A DNA stretch of 36,346 nucleotides from positions 1-36,346 of the forward strand of contig WLOK01000007.1 of NCBI GenBank assembly GCA_009699315.1, written 5' to 3'. This DNA comes from Actinomycetota bacterium (lineage in GTDB: Bacteria; Actinomycetota; Actinomycetes; S36-B12). The translations under genes and the position numbers were made by a program. The first letter of the stretch is position 1, and the number at the start of each line of letters is the position of its first letter. Of this stretch, positions 8,665 to 19,252 are shown one piece after another. The notes under the pieces were generated by a model that saw only the letters and a list, made by a program, of their open reading frames with translations, searched no databases and had not been told where the DNA came from.

Positions 8665-9221
8665 TGACGCGCATCATCGCCGGGGCAGTAGGCGGTCGTC
8701 GGCTGATGGTGCCGCCCAAAGGAACTCGGCCCACAACCGATCGCGTGCGTGAAGCGCTCTTCTCTCGCTTAGATGCACGATTGACTTGGCCCGGTCTGGT
8801 CGTCCTCGATCTCTACGCCGGATCCGGAGCCTTGGGTCTCGAAGCACTCAGTCGCGGCGCCGAAAAAGTTGTGCTCGTCGAACAGCATGCGCAAGCGTGT
8901 GCGGTGATCCAGCGCAATATCGAGGCTGTGGGAATTTCCGGAGCGACCCTCGTCCACACGGACGTAGGTTCCCTGCCTGGACGCGCCCCGATCTGCGCGG
9001 ATTTAGTCCTCGCGGACCCGCCGTACGAAGTCGACTCGGCAACTATTCGAGACCTGCTCGTGAGGCTGTTTGAGGCAGGATGGTTAGCCCCTGATGCTGA
9101 TGTGGTGGTCGAGCGCCCCACACGTGACCAATCCGACCCTCTTCCCGTCGGCTGGTCGTCTACGCACAAGGCCTATGGCGAGACCTCTCTTTGGTACGGT
9201 CAAGTCCTGCAGTCGATCTAG
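8664..9221 (+). CDS. rsmD: 16S rRNA (guanine966-N2)-methyltransferase
   Basis: RsmD methylates G966 of 16S rRNA on the small subunit using S-adenosylmethionine. The 185-residue protein starts with the characteristic RIIAGAVGGRRL and RPTTDRVREALFS. It contains the SAM-binding VLDLYAGSGALGLEALSRGA motif (about residues 47-66) and the catalytic DPPY tetrapeptide (about residue 119). The ATG overlaps the recG TGA by one base. Eight bases separate its stop from coaD, and the coaD Shine-Dalgarno begins in its stop codon. rsmD-coaD is a widely conserved pair. Confidence 0.96.
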   Translation: MTRIIAGAVGGRRLMVPPKGTRPTTDRVREALFSRLDARLTWPGLVVLDLYAGSGALGLEALSRGAEKVVLVEQHAQACAVIQRNIEAVGISGATLVHTDVGSLPGRAPICADLVLADPPYEVDSATIRDLLVRLFEAGWLAPDADVVVERPTRDQSDPLPVGWSSTHKAYGETSLWYGQVLQSI

Positions 9222-9229
9222 GAGGTGCA

Positions 9230-9712
9230 GTGCGCAAGGCAGTGTGTCCGGGCTCATTTGATCCGGTGACCAACGGTCACCTGGACGTTTTTACGCGTGC
9301 CTCCGACCTTGCAGATGAGGTTGTTGTTGCCGTGCTGATCAATAAGAAGAAGTCGAGTCTCTTCACCGTCGAGGAGCGCATCGAGATGCTGCGTGACGTC
9401 GTTGCACCCTTGGGCAATGTCACCGTAGACGCATTCCACGGCCTTCTTGTCAATTACTGCACCGACAACGGCATCACCGCGATCATCAAGGGTTTGCGAG
9501 CCATCAGCGACTTCGACTACGAACTCCAGATGGCACAGATGAACTATCGCCTTACGAAGGTCGAAACCATCTTCATCTCTACCAATCCGTTGTACAGCTA
9601 CATCTCATCGAGCCTGTTGAAGGAGGTGGGCACATATGGAGGCAGCATCGAAGGGCTGGTTCCCGATGTCGTTCACGGACGCTTCGTCGAGGCCCTGAAG
9701 TCGCAAAGGTAG
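9230..9712 (+). CDS. coaD: Phosphopantetheine adenylyltransferase
   Basis: CoaD transfers AMP from ATP to 4'-phosphopantetheine, giving dephospho-CoA, the penultimate step of coenzyme A synthesis. The 160-residue protein matches the family length. It has the nucleotidyltransferase signature CPGSFDPVTNGHLD (residues 6-19), with the TNGH form of the T/HxGH motif, and a C-terminal ISSSLLKEVGTYGG block that carries the family's adenine-binding ISS motif. The GTG at 9230 was chosen because AGGAGG (9220-9225) precedes it at ideal distance and the family begins M-x-x-A-V-x-P-G-S-F. Longer in-frame starts would overlap rsmD. Confidence 0.97.
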   Translation: MRKAVCPGSFDPVTNGHLDVFTRASDLADEVVVAVLINKKKSSLFTVEERIEMLRDVVAPLGNVTVDAFHGLLVNYCTDNGITAIIKGLRAISDFDYELQMAQMNYRLTKVETIFISTNPLYSYISSSLLKEVGTYGGSIEGLVPDVVHGRFVEALKSQR

Positions 9713-9716
9713 GAAT

Positions 9717-10211
9717 ATGGACGTCATCGAACGGCTCGACGACCTCGCCGCAATCGTGGAGGAAGCCAAGGCCATGCCCCTGTCGGCATCGTGCTTGGTC
9801 AACCGGGCGGAGGTCTTGGGCCTGATCGACGAAATCCGCGAGATGTTGCCGACCGCGCTCAGTCACGCCGAGTTGGTCCTGCGCGATCGACAGTCCGTCC
9901 TCGAGGGTGGTCGGTCCGAGGCCAACGCCATCATTGACTCGGCCCATGAGGAGCAGCGCCGGCTTGTCTCCCAGCACGAGGTCTACCTGGAGGCGATTCG
10001 GGAGGCCGATGCGGTCCGCGCTGCCCTGGTGAACGAACTTGAGGCGATGCGCTTCGAGACTGATGACTACATTGACGGCCGTTTGGCAGCTTTTGAGGTC
10101 ACGCTGCATAAGACGCTGACCACGGTTGAGCGTGGGCGCGAGCGTCTTCGCGAGGACGCTGAATCTGCTGCCCAGCCCTATGAGGATGAGCAGGGCGCCT
10201 TCCTGTCCTAG
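9717..10211 (+). CDS. SepIVA/DivIVA-like coiled-coil protein
   Basis: This 164-residue protein has no catalytic motif. It begins with a short amphipathic segment (DVIERLDDLAAIVEEAKAMP), followed by long charged heptad-like helices through about residue 150. The central part (HAELVLRDRQSVLEGGRSEA) resembles the coiled coil of DivIVA-type and ATP-synthase-b-like proteins. In mycobacteria the gene at this place (between coaD and the DUF177-rpmF-rnc block) is sepIVA, an essential septation and envelope factor of about 245 residues. Synteny is the main argument for homology, and this copy is clearly shorter. The ATG follows coaD by four bases, so the two are probably cotranscribed. A role in polar growth or division is inferred. 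Confidence 0.6.
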   Translation: MDVIERLDDLAAIVEEAKAMPLSASCLVNRAEVLGLIDEIREMLPTALSHAELVLRDRQSVLEGGRSEANAIIDSAHEEQRRLVSQHEVYLEAIREADAVRAALVNELEAMRFETDDYIDGRLAAFEVTLHKTLTTVERGRERLREDAESAAQPYEDEQGAFLS

Positions 10212-10253
10212 CGGCCTCACCTGACCGGTGTCGTCGTACGCTCCGATCTCGGA

Positions 10254-10259
10254 TATCCT
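10254..10259 (+). promoter_or_regulatory. Candidate -10 element upstream of the DUF177-rpmF genes
   Basis: TATCCT in the 89-base gap between the SepIVA-like gene and the DUF177 gene fits the TANNNT -10 pattern. It would give a leader of about 35 bases. No recognisable -35 is seen 17-18 bases upstream. It is the best promoter candidate for the DUF177-rpmF-rnc-mutM run, but the evidence is a single hexamer. Confidence 0.3.
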
Positions 10260-10300
10260 GTGCGACGGCCCTGACGGGGTCGATGTGATCCTGTGTAGAC

Positions 10301-10852
10301 ATGGGGGTAGCCCTGACCGGCCCCGAATCTCGCTCACCGCTGGTGTTTGACACCCGCGAGATCAAGCGAGGTTCGTTGCTGGAAGTGGACCGCCTCGTGC
10401 CGGCACCGGCTGATCTCGGCGTCGCCTTGGCTACCTTCCCCGAAGGGTCGGACCTGTCGTTGAACCTGACGTTCGAGTTCGTCGTTGACGGGATCCTCGT
10501 TAGGGGGACGGTCGAAGGCACTGTGCACGCAGAGTGTGCGCGTTGTCTGGATCCGGTCACTTGGCGAGAACAGGTCGCACTCACTGAGTTGTTCCTCTTT
10601 CCGCCGCAGCGGGAGGGCGAAGAACTCAGCGAAGATGATCTGGTGCTCGAGGGAGATCTTCTTGACCTAGAGCCAACGGTGCGAGATGCGGTTGTCCTTC
10701 AACTGCCCCTCGCACCAGTGTGTCGGGAGGACTGCCCCGGACTGTGCTCCGCCTGTGGAGCGCGTCTGGCAGAAGATCCCGAGCATTCGCACGATGAGGT
10801 CGACCCACGGTGGGCCGCTCTCACAGCACTGATCGAAGATGAGCAGGATTAG
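10301..10852 (+). CDS. DUF177 (YceD) family protein, L32-linked
   Basis: The 183-residue acidic protein is a DUF177/YceD member. It shows PLVFDTREIKRG near the N-terminus, CARCLDPVTW in the middle, and a cysteine-rich C-terminal block (CREDCPGLCSACGARL) ending in a conserved DPRWAAL. The family is almost always encoded directly before rpmF, as here. In plants and bacteria it has been linked to 23S rRNA and 50S subunit accumulation, but the molecular activity is not settled. The cysteines could bind metal; that is inference. No strong Shine-Dalgarno sequence precedes the ATG at 10301, and an in-frame stop lies immediately upstream, so no longer start is possible. Confidence 0.88.
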   Translation: MGVALTGPESRSPLVFDTREIKRGSLLEVDRLVPAPADLGVALATFPEGSDLSLNLTFEFVVDGILVRGTVEGTVHAECARCLDPVTWREQVALTELFLFPPQREGEELSEDDLVLEGDLLDLEPTVRDAVVLQLPLAPVCREDCPGLCSACGARLAEDPEHSHDEVDPRWAALTALIEDEQD

Positions 10853-10868
10853 GTAAGGAAGGTGTGAC

Positions 10869-11042
10869 GTGGCAGTTCCCAAACGCAAAACCTCGCGTTC
10901 CAATACCCGGCATCGCCGGTCCCAGTGGAAGACATCGGCACCCACGCTCGTGTTGTGCGCGCGATGCCGAGAGAAGAAGCTCGCTCACACTGCATGTCCG
11001 ACATGTGGCACCTACGCCAAGCGCCAGGTTCTCGACGTCTGA
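10869..11042 (+). CDS. rpmF: 50S ribosomal protein L32
   Basis: This is a 57-residue gene read from a GTG start: the protein begins [18 protein letters not shown] and contains LCARC and ACPTCGTY, the two CxxC halves of the L32 zinc ribbon, then ends KRQVLDV. An AAGGAAGG at 10855-10862 gives a good Shine-Dalgarno with six-base spacing. It starts 16 bases after the DUF177 stop and ends 25 bases before rnc. L32 is part of the 50S subunit near the exit tunnel. The cysteines are all present, so this is the zinc-binding form. Gene order DUF177-rpmF-rnc is conserved across bacteria. Confidence 0.96.
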   Translation: MAVPKRKTSRSNTRHRRSQWKTSAPTLVLCARCREKKLAHTACPTCGTYAKRQVLDV

Positions 11043-11067
11043 TCTCGGGTAACGGGGAGCCGAGCGC

Positions 11068-11754
11068 ATGACTCATCGCGATCCGGTGACCTTGCTAGCT
11101 GACCTGGGTGTGGCACTTGACCCAGAGTGGCTAGAGATAGCCCTCACCCATCGTTCTTTCGCGTACGAAAACGGGGGCCTTCCCCACAACGAACGACTGG
11201 AGTTCCTCGGCGACTCAGTCCTAGGGCTGGTCGTTACCGACACCCTGTTTAGCGAACACCCCGAACGCAGCGAAGGCGATTTAGCGAAGATGCGCGCAGT
11301 CGTTGTCAACGCCACCGCTCTTGCGGCCGTGAGCCGGAGTGTCGATTTGGGCGCCTATCTTCGCCTGGGGCGCGGCGAAGAGCAGACGGGCGGACGTGAG
11401 AAGAGTTCGATTCTCGCTGACGCGATGGAGTCGATCATCGGTGCCGTCTACGTAAACCTTGGGTTACCCACCGCGACCGAACTCGTGCACCGATTCTTTG
11501 ATCCGCTCATCGCCCGTGCGGCCACGTTAACTGCCGGTTTGGATTGGAAGACCTCCTTGCAAGAAATCTCGGCGGCCCGCGGTCTGGGGGTGCCCGAGTA
11601 TCTGCTGACGGAGACCGGCCCTGATCACGCCAAGGAATTTACGGCTCATGTGCGTGTCGGTGAGCAGATTTATGGCGAGGGTTTCGGACGATCCAAAAAG
11701 GAAGCTGAGCAGCAGGTAGCAGAAGCGGCATACACGGCTATTTCGCAGGCCTGA
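11068..11754 (+). CDS. rnc: Ribonuclease III
   Basis: RNase III cleaves double-stranded RNA, notably the 16S and 23S rRNA precursors. The 228-residue protein has the catalytic signature [12 protein letters not shown] (about residues 41-52), the second acidic patch in [13 protein letters not shown], and a C-terminal double-stranded RNA-binding domain (about 158-226) ending [13 protein letters not shown]. Length is typical. A GGGGAG eight bases before the ATG supports the start. mutM follows one base after the stop, which suggests coupled translation. Confidence 0.97.
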   Translation: MTHRDPVTLLADLGVALDPEWLEIALTHRSFAYENGGLPHNERLEFLGDSVLGLVVTDTLFSEHPERSEGDLAKMRAVVVNATALAAVSRSVDLGAYLRLGRGEEQTGGREKSSILADAMESIIGAVYVNLGLPTATELVHRFFDPLIARAATLTAGLDWKTSLQEISAARGLGVPEYLLTETGPDHAKEFTAHVRVGEQIYGEGFGRSKKEAEQQVAEAAYTAISQA

Positions 11755-11755
11755 G

Positions 11756-12640
11756 GTGCCCGAACTCCCCGAAGTCGAAGTGGTTCGGCGCGGACTTGCG
11801 TCGTTCGTCGTGGATCGCCGAATCTCGCGGGTTGAAGTCCTGCACGATCGTGCTGTACGTCGTAATCCGGGCGGCGCCGGGAGTCTCGTGGATCGGCTGA
11901 CTGGTCGGTCATTCGCGTGCGTCAGCAGACGGGGTAAGTTTTTGTGGTTGCCGCTTGATGACGAGCAGTCGTGTCTAGTGGCGCATTTGGGCATGAGCGG
12001 CCAACTCCTTGTGGTGCCACGATCCAGTCCACCGGAATCCCACCTCCGGGTGGGCATTGGCTTCGCCGACCGGGGCCGAGACCTCCGTTTCGTCGACCAA
12101 CGCACCTTCGGTGGCCTGGCGATGGATGAGTTGATCGATGACGGCAGCGGTGGCCGGATTCCTGCGACAGTCGCCCACATTGCCCGAGATCCCTTTGACC
12201 CCTATTTCGATGACGATGCTTTCGTGGCCACATTGCGCAGGCGAACCTCCGGGGTAAAACGCTCATTGCTTGACCAGACCCTGATTTCTGGTGTGGGCAA
12301 CATCTACGCGGATGAGACCCTGTGGCGCTCTCGGATTCACCCGGAGCGCTCTGCCCAAGCCTTGACGCGCCCCCAAGCGATGGAACTACTCGGGAATGCC
12401 CGTGACGTCATGGGGGCCGCACTGGCCGCCGGGGGCACCTCCTTCGATGCCCTGTACGTGAATGTCAACGGCGAAAGCGGCTGGTTTGAGCGCTCGCTGG
12501 ACGCCTATGGGCAGGCGGGTGAGCCCTGTGGGAGATGCGGGAGCCTCATTGTCCGGGAGCCATTCATGAATCGTTCGTCCTACCGCTGCCCCCGTTGCCA
12601 GCGCACGCCCCCAACTCGCCGTACGGCTGGAGACCGCTGA
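11756..12640 (+). CDS. mutM: Formamidopyrimidine-DNA glycosylase (Fpg)
   Basis: MutM removes oxidised purines such as 8-oxoguanine from DNA and nicks the abasic site. After removal of the initiator residue, the 294-residue protein has the catalytic N-terminal PELPEVE (Pro as nucleophile, Glu at the next position) and the conserved RRGL. It also carries [14 protein letters not shown] of the helix-two-turn-helix and a C-terminal zinc finger with four cysteines in CGRCG and CPRCQ. The start is GTG, fixed by the required P-E-L-P-E-V-E sequence right after it. The rnc-mutM-smc order is conserved in actinobacteria. Confidence 0.97.
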   Translation: MPELPEVEVVRRGLASFVVDRRISRVEVLHDRAVRRNPGGAGSLVDRLTGRSFACVSRRGKFLWLPLDDEQSCLVAHLGMSGQLLVVPRSSPPESHLRVGIGFADRGRDLRFVDQRTFGGLAMDELIDDGSGGRIPATVAHIARDPFDPYFDDDAFVATLRRRTSGVKRSLLDQTLISGVGNIYADETLWRSRIHPERSAQALTRPQAMELLGNARDVMGAALAAGGTSFDALYVNVNGESGWFERSLDAYGQAGEPCGRCGSLIVREPFMNRSSYRCPRCQRTPPTRRTAGDR

Positions 12641-12683
12641 GGGTAAGGTGGCGCCACCCGAACGATGTGGAGCGGCGTCCGAA

Positions 12684-15600
12684 GTGCATCTGTCCAGCAT
12701 GACCCTCAAGGGGTTCAAGTCTTTCGCCTCGGCCACGACTCTTAACTTCGAGCCGGGGATCACTTGCGTGGTCGGTCCCAACGGATCCGGCAAGTCCAAT
12801 GTCGTCGATGCCCTTGCCTGGGTCATGGGCGAGCAAGGTGCTAAGTCCTTGCGTGGCGGCAAGATGGAAGATGTCATCTTCATGGGCACATCCACTCGTG
12901 CCCCGCTAGGTCGCGCTGAAGTTCTGCTGACGATCGATAATTCCGACGGTCTACTTCCGATTGAGTTCGCCGAGGTCACGATCGGTCGCACGATGTTTCG
13001 CAACGGCGGGTCTGAATACTCGATCAACGGCAGCCCCTGCCGCCTTCTGGACATCCAAGAGTTGCTCTCGGACTCAGGCATCGGTCGCGAAATGCATGTC
13101 ATCGTGGGCCAGGGTCAGCTTGATTCGGTGCTACAGGCATCGGTCGAGGATCGCCGTGGATTCATTGAGGAAGCAGCGGGCGTTCTGAAGCATCGCAAGC
13201 GCAAGGAGAAGGCGCTTCGCAAGCTCGATGCCATGCAAGCCAACTTGACTCGCTTGCAGGACCTCACCGCCGAACTACGGCGCCAGTTGAAGCCGCTCGG
13301 CCGGCAGGCAGAGGTAGCGCGTCGCGCAGTTGTCATCCAGTCAGATGCGCGTGATGCACGTCTGCGGTTGCTTGCTGACGATCTTGTGCAGATGCGGCAC
13401 GCACTCGCTGCAGAGGTTGCTGACGAAACTGCGCTGCGTGAGCGTCGCGCTGAGGTCGAAAAGGCCCTGCACGAAGCCCAGGCCCGACTTCAGCAAGTTG
13501 AAGACGCACTTGTGCAAGACAGCCCCTTGCTCGCGCAGTCGCAGCAGACTTGGTACGCCCTTGCAGCACTCAAGGAGCGCTTCATGGGCACAGCCTCCCT
13601 AGCTGCCGAGCGTGTGCGCGTGCAGGATCTCAATGAGGAGCCTGCCGGACGCGATCCCGAAGTACTTGAGCACGATGCCCGCACACTGCGCGCCGAAGAG
13701 TTCGAGCTCGGTCGGGAAGTCGAGCGAGAGCGCACGGTTCTCGCCGACGCTGTCGCTGCTCGAGGCGTTGCTGAAGAAGCGCACTCTGCTGAAGAGCGAC
13801 GCGTTGCAGCGGCAAAGCAGGCCGAAGCCGATCGCCGCGAGGGCATGGCGCGTCTCGTAGGACGTGTCGCGGCTGCGCGCTCGCGCGTCGAGGCGGGCAC
13901 CGCCGAGATTGAGCGACTCGACGTACAGGTTGAAGATGCGCGTGCACGCGCCGAGAAAGCACAGCAGGAGTTCCACGCGCTGGAGACCCAGATCGCCGGT
14001 CTCGACGATGGCGAACTCGGTCTCGATGCACAGCACGAAGAGGCTGCTGAGCGACTTGACTTGGCTGACCGTGCACTCTCCGCATTGCGCGCGGAGGAGT
14101 CTGATGCCGATCGTGAACGAGCGACCGCTGCTGCTCGACTTGAGGCACTGCAGATCGGTCTTGATCGCCGCGATGGCACCGGCGCACTTCTCGACCCAGA
14201 GCGTGCAGTCCCTGGAGTCGTCGGCGCAGTCTCGGCACTCCTGCAGATCGAGGCGGGCTACGAGGCGGCAGTGGGCGCTGCACTCGGCCCCTTAGCGGAT
14301 GCCGTAGCAGTTACTGGCGCCGAAGCGGCAGCAGGTGCGATCTGGGTTCTGCGCGAATCTGATGGTGGGCGAGCATCGCTGGTGCTCATCGATGGGCAGA
14401 CTCAGCAGCCTAGTGTTCCCTTTGGTATGCGTCGCGTCCGTGACTTTGTTCGCGGTCCGGAAGACTTGATTCGTTCGCTGACCGCATTACACGGCTCGGT
14501 GATTGTTGATGATGTGCGCTCCCCGGAGGCTCTCCAGGCGGTTCGCGCCGGGCTTACTGTTGTCACGCTTGATGGCGACGTCATTGGTCCCCATGTTGCC
14601 GTGGGTGGGACTAGTCGCGCACCAAGTCTGCTTGAGGTGCAGGCTGCCGTGGATGCGGCGAGTGCGGCTCTCGAGCAGGCGCAGCATCGGGTGGAGCGCG
14701 CACGTTTCCAGCAGATCGCCGTACTCGTGGAGCAAGAAGCCGCAGCGAGCACTGTTGCAGCAGCACTCGATCGCCTACACGATTCAGATGCGCGAATGGC
14801 CGCAGTGGCCGAACAACTCGGTGCGCTTGGGCAGGCTGCTCGAGCCGGTGCAGCAGAGTCTGATCGTTTGACACAGGCTCGTCGTGACGCCGAGCAGGCG
14901 CGTGACTCCGACAGTGCAACTCTCACCGAACTCGAAACGCGACTGGCTTCCGCCGAGCAGGAGCGACCTGCCGACGATATCGATGTTGATCATCGCGAAA
15001 TCTTCGCCGAGCGTGCGCGTGCCGCGCGTCAAACAGAGGTAGATGCTCGTCTTTCGGTGCGTACAGGTGAGGAGCGTTGTGGTGCTCTCGCTGCGCGGGC
15101 TGAGCAACTCGAGAAAGCTGCTTCCGCCGAACGTGCGGCTCGTGTTCGCGCCATCGCGTTGCGCGAGCGTCGCGAGCGTGAGGCTCTCATAGCTGTGGCC
15201 GTGAGTGCGGCGATTGTTAATGTCCTGGAGCGTCTTGACGCCTCACTTGCGGAAGCCGCACAGGTTCGTGATGCGGCTGAAGCGCTGCGCGCCGAACGTG
15301 ATGTTGAGGCGGGTCGTCTTCGCATCTCCGTGCGCGAGTGGGGCGGGGAGATGGAGAAGCTCACCGATTCCGTACACCGCGATGAAGTCGCCCGCGCTGA
15401 GCAGCGTATGCGTATTGAGCAGATGGAGATCCGAGGGATTGAGGAGTATGGCGTTGAGCCTGAGGCTCTGATCGCTGAGTACGGTCCCGATCAACTTGTG
15501 CCGCCGTCACCGCAATCCCCGGGTGATGAGCCGGTCGAGCAGCAAGAGCCGCAGCCGTACAACCGCGTGGAGCAAGAGAAGCGGCTGAAGGAGGCCGAGC

Positions 15601-16217
15601 GCGGGCTCGCCCTGCTTGGCAAGGTCAATCCATTGGCTCTCGAGGAGTTCGATGCGATGGAGGAACGTCACCGATTCCTCACCGAACAACTCGAAGACCT
15701 TAAGAAGTCCCGCAATGACCTTCTTCAGATCATCAAAGATGTTGACGATCGTGTGCAAGAAGTATTTTCGCAGGCATTCGAGGACACAGCACGGGAGTTC
15801 GAGCGTGTCTTTGCCCGACTCTTCCCCGGTGGTGAAGGTCGATTGATCCTTACTGACCCGTCCGATCTGCTCAACACCGGCGTCGACGTCGAAGCTCGTC
15901 CACCAGGCAAGAAGGTCAAGCGCCTGTCGCTGCTCTCTGGTGGTGAGCGCTCGCTCACGGCGGTTGCTTTCCTCGTCGCGTTGTTCAAGGCCCGTCCGAG
16001 TCCGTTCTATGTACTTGATGAGGTCGAGGCCGCGCTCGATGATGTCAACCTCGGGCGGCTCATCGACATAATCGAAGAACTGCGCGACTCGTCACAGCTG
16101 ATCGTGATTACACACCAGAAGCGCACCATGGAAGTTGCCGACGCCTTGTATGGCGTCACTATGCGCAGCGACGGCGTGACCCAAGTGATCAGTCAGAAAC
16201 TTCGCGACACCGCCTGA
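12684..16217 (+). CDS. smc: Chromosome partition protein SMC
   Basis: SMC is the ATPase of the condensin complex that compacts and segregates the chromosome together with ScpA and ScpB (not in this window). The 1177-residue protein has Walker A GPNGSGKSNVVDAL near residues 30-45, two long coiled coils, a hinge domain around residues 500-640 (DPERAVPGVVGAVSALL), the ABC signature LSGGERS (about 1084) and Walker B FYVLDEVEAALDD. The GTG at 12684 was chosen because the protein then begins VHLSSMTLKGFKSFA, matching the family start, with a GGAG eleven bases upstream. A longer start at 12648 would add twelve unconserved residues. The Ala/Glu/Arg-rich coiled coil causes open antisense frames, which are not genes. 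Confidence 0.96.
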   Translation: MHLSSMTLKGFKSFASATTLNFEPGITCVVGPNGSGKSNVVDALAWVMGEQGAKSLRGGKMEDVIFMGTSTRAPLGRAEVLLTIDNSDGLLPIEFAEVTIGRTMFRNGGSEYSINGSPCRLLDIQELLSDSGIGREMHVIVGQGQLDSVLQASVEDRRGFIEEAAGVLKHRKRKEKALRKLDAMQANLTRLQDLTAELRRQLKPLGRQAEVARRAVVIQSDARDARLRLLADDLVQMRHALAAEVADETALRERRAEVEKALHEAQARLQQVEDALVQDSPLLAQSQQTWYALAALKERFMGTASLAAERVRVQDLNEEPAGRDPEVLEHDARTLRAEEFELGREVERERTVLADAVAARGVAEEAHSAEERRVAAAKQAEADRREGMARLVGRVAAARSRVEAGTAEIERLDVQVEDARARAEKAQQEFHALETQIAGLDDGELGLDAQHEEAAERLDLADRALSALRAEESDADRERATAAARLEALQIGLDRRDGTGALLDPERAVPGVVGAVSALLQIEAGYEAAVGAALGPLADAVAVTGAEAAAGAIWVLRESDGGRASLVLIDGQTQQPSVPFGMRRVRDFVRGPEDLIRSLTALHGSVIVDDVRSPEALQAVRAGLTVVTLDGDVIGPHVAVGGTSRAPSLLEVQAAVDAASAALEQAQHRVERARFQQIAVLVEQEAAASTVAAALDRLHDSDARMAAVAEQLGALGQAARAGAAESDRLTQARRDAEQARDSDSATLTELETRLASAEQERPADDIDVDHREIFAERARAARQTEVDARLSVRTGEERCGALAARAEQLEKAASAERAARVRAIALRERREREALIAVAVSAAIVNVLERLDASLAEAAQVRDAAEALRAERDVEAGRLRISVREWGGEMEKLTDSVHRDEVARAEQRMRIEQMEIRGIEEYGVEPEALIAEYGPDQLVPPSPQSPGDEPVEQQEPQPYNRVEQEKRLKEAERGLALLGKVNPLALEEFDAMEERHRFLTEQLEDLKKSRNDLLQIIKDVDDRVQEVFSQAFEDTAREFERVFARLFPGGEGRLILTDPSDLLNTGVDVEARPPGKKVKRLSLLSGGERSLTAVAFLVALFKARPSPFYVLDEVEAALDDVNLGRLIDIIEELRDSSQLIVITHQKRTMEVADALYGVTMRSDGVTQVISQKLRDTA

Positions 16218-16234
16218 CTCTGGAGGACCACCTC

Positions 16235-17434
16235 GTGGAATCTGTCTGGATCTACCTGCTTATCGCCCTAGGCGTACTCGTCGTTGGTGCGGGTCTCTTA
16301 GTGGGGCTGGTCCGCGGTCGCGGGCGCACGCCGGCCAAGCCCGTGGCGACACGCCCTGCGGCACCAACGGTCGATCAGCTTGTCGACGCGCCAGTGATCG
16401 AAGCCCCAGATGCCTTCTCCGAAATTCTGGGTGTCGCGACTCCGCCGGCTCCGATGGTGGAGCATGTCGCCGTTGTCGAAGACATCGACGCCGCTGTTCT
16501 CGATGTTCCTGAGCCGGCCCGCGGCCGGCTCGGCCGCCTTCGTGCTCGCTTGTCGCGCTCAAACAACGCTCTCGGCAAGGGTCTCCTCGCTTTGTTGTCG
16601 CGCGACACCTTGGACGCTGCGACGTGGGAAGAAATCGAAGAGACTTTGCTCATCGCCGATCTCGGTGTTTCCGCGACGGCGGAATTGCTCGAGAGTTTGA
16701 AGACTCGCGTACGTGTGGATTCCGTACGAGACGCAGCCACCATCGAGGCCCTGCTCCGCGAGGAACTGCTCGCGCTTGTTGATCCGAGCATGGACCGTTC
16801 CTTGGCCACGGCCCGGCATGTTGATCGCCCCGCGGTTGTGTTGGTCGTGGGTGTCAATGGCACGGGCAAGACCACCACAGTGGGGAAGTTGGCACGCCTT
16901 CTTGTTGCCGAGGATCGCACCGTCGTCCTCGCCGCCGCCGATACGTTCCGCGCCGCGGCTGCACAGCAACTGCAGACGTGGGGCGATCGTGTGGGCGCCG
17001 CGGTCGTGACCGGCCCTGAAGGTGGCGACCCTGCAAGCGTGGCTTTTGAAGCAGTCGCCGTAGGTGTGGCGGCCGAGGTGGACACCGTCGTGATTGACAC
17101 CGCCGGTCGACTTCACACGAAAGTCGGTCTCATGGACGAACTGGGCAAGGTCAAGCGCGTAGCCGAAAAGCACGGACCCGTCGATGAGGTACTCCTCGTT
17201 CTCGACGCGACGACGGGACAAAACGGTTTGGTACAGGCCAGAGTGTTCGCGGAGGTTGTTGATGTCACTGGCATCGTGCTGACCAAGCTCGATGGCACCG
17301 CCAAAGGCGGCATCGTCGTGTCGGTCCAGCGCGAGCTGGGCGTTCCGGTGAAGCTCGTGGGTCTCGGCGAGGGCCCGGATGATCTAGCGCCCTTCGACCC
17401 AGTCGCCTTCGTTGACGCCATCATCGGCACGTGA
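16235..17434 (+). CDS. ftsY: Signal recognition particle receptor FtsY
   Basis: FtsY docks the SRP-ribosome complex at the membrane. The 399-residue protein starts with a hydrophobic segment (residues 4-25, ending LVGLVRGRGR), the membrane-anchored form found in actinobacteria. An acidic/Ala-Pro linker follows to about residue 90, then the NG domain: G1 GVNGTGKTT (about 204), DTFRAAAAQQL, G3 DTAGRL (about 287), G4 TKLDG (about 349) and the closing GLGEGPDDLAPFDP. A TGGAGG sits eight bases before the GTG start. It follows smc by 17 bases, a conserved pairing. Its partner Ffh is encoded at 21598. Confidence 0.97.
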   Translation: MESVWIYLLIALGVLVVGAGLLVGLVRGRGRTPAKPVATRPAAPTVDQLVDAPVIEAPDAFSEILGVATPPAPMVEHVAVVEDIDAAVLDVPEPARGRLGRLRARLSRSNNALGKGLLALLSRDTLDAATWEEIEETLLIADLGVSATAELLESLKTRVRVDSVRDAATIEALLREELLALVDPSMDRSLATARHVDRPAVVLVVGVNGTGKTTTVGKLARLLVAEDRTVVLAAADTFRAAAAQQLQTWGDRVGAAVVTGPEGGDPASVAFEAVAVGVAAEVDTVVIDTAGRLHTKVGLMDELGKVKRVAEKHGPVDEVLLVLDATTGQNGLVQARVFAEVVDVTGIVLTKLDGTAKGGIVVSVQRELGVPVKLVGLGEGPDDLAPFDPVAFVDAIIGT

Positions 17435-17438
17435 CCTT

Positions 17439-17454
17439 GTGACATACCTGTAAC
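17439..17454 (+). promoter_or_regulatory. Candidate GlnR box 1 upstream of amt
   Basis: GTGAC, six bases, GTAAC. This matches the actinobacterial GlnR box pattern gTnAC-n6-GaAAC at all but one position. It begins only five bases after the ftsY stop and about 150 bases before the amt start. GlnR is the global nitrogen regulator that activates amt-glnB-glnD in Streptomyces and mycobacteria. The gene for GlnR itself is not in this window, so binding is inferred from the motif and the target genes. Confidence 0.55.
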
Positions 17455-17470
17455 ACAAATCGCCCCCTTA

Positions 17471-17486
17471 GTCACCGGCATGAAAC
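17471..17486 (+). promoter_or_regulatory. Candidate GlnR box 2 upstream of amt
   Basis: GTCAC, six bases, GAAAC: a full match to the gTnAC-n6-GaAAC GlnR box. It lies 32 bases (about three helical turns) downstream of box 1, on the same face of the DNA. A further lone GAAAC half-site occurs at 17504-17508, exactly 22 bases after the GAAAC of this box. A TACCCT at 17556-17561 is a possible -10 for the operon, but no convincing -35 is visible. Confidence 0.65.
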
Positions 17487-17588
17487 ATCACGGGCCTTCT
17501 CCCGAAACGCGCTATTGCCAGACTCCGGAATGTCCAGGGGTCAATGGCGACTCCATACCCTTAGCCCGTTTTCAAGGAGGCTCTTCCT

Positions 17589-19252
<1,664 letters not shown>

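Noticed and set aside
12648-12683. Longer smc start (GTG at 12648) with a TAAGGT hexamer overlapping it
   Set aside because: The twelve extra residues are not part of the SMC family start, and a promoter overlapping the start codon could not transcribe it. The GTG at 12684 matches the family.
17431-17435. A third GTGAC half-site at the end of ftsY
   Set aside because: No GaAAC half follows at six bases, and it overlaps the ftsY stop codon; probably chance.
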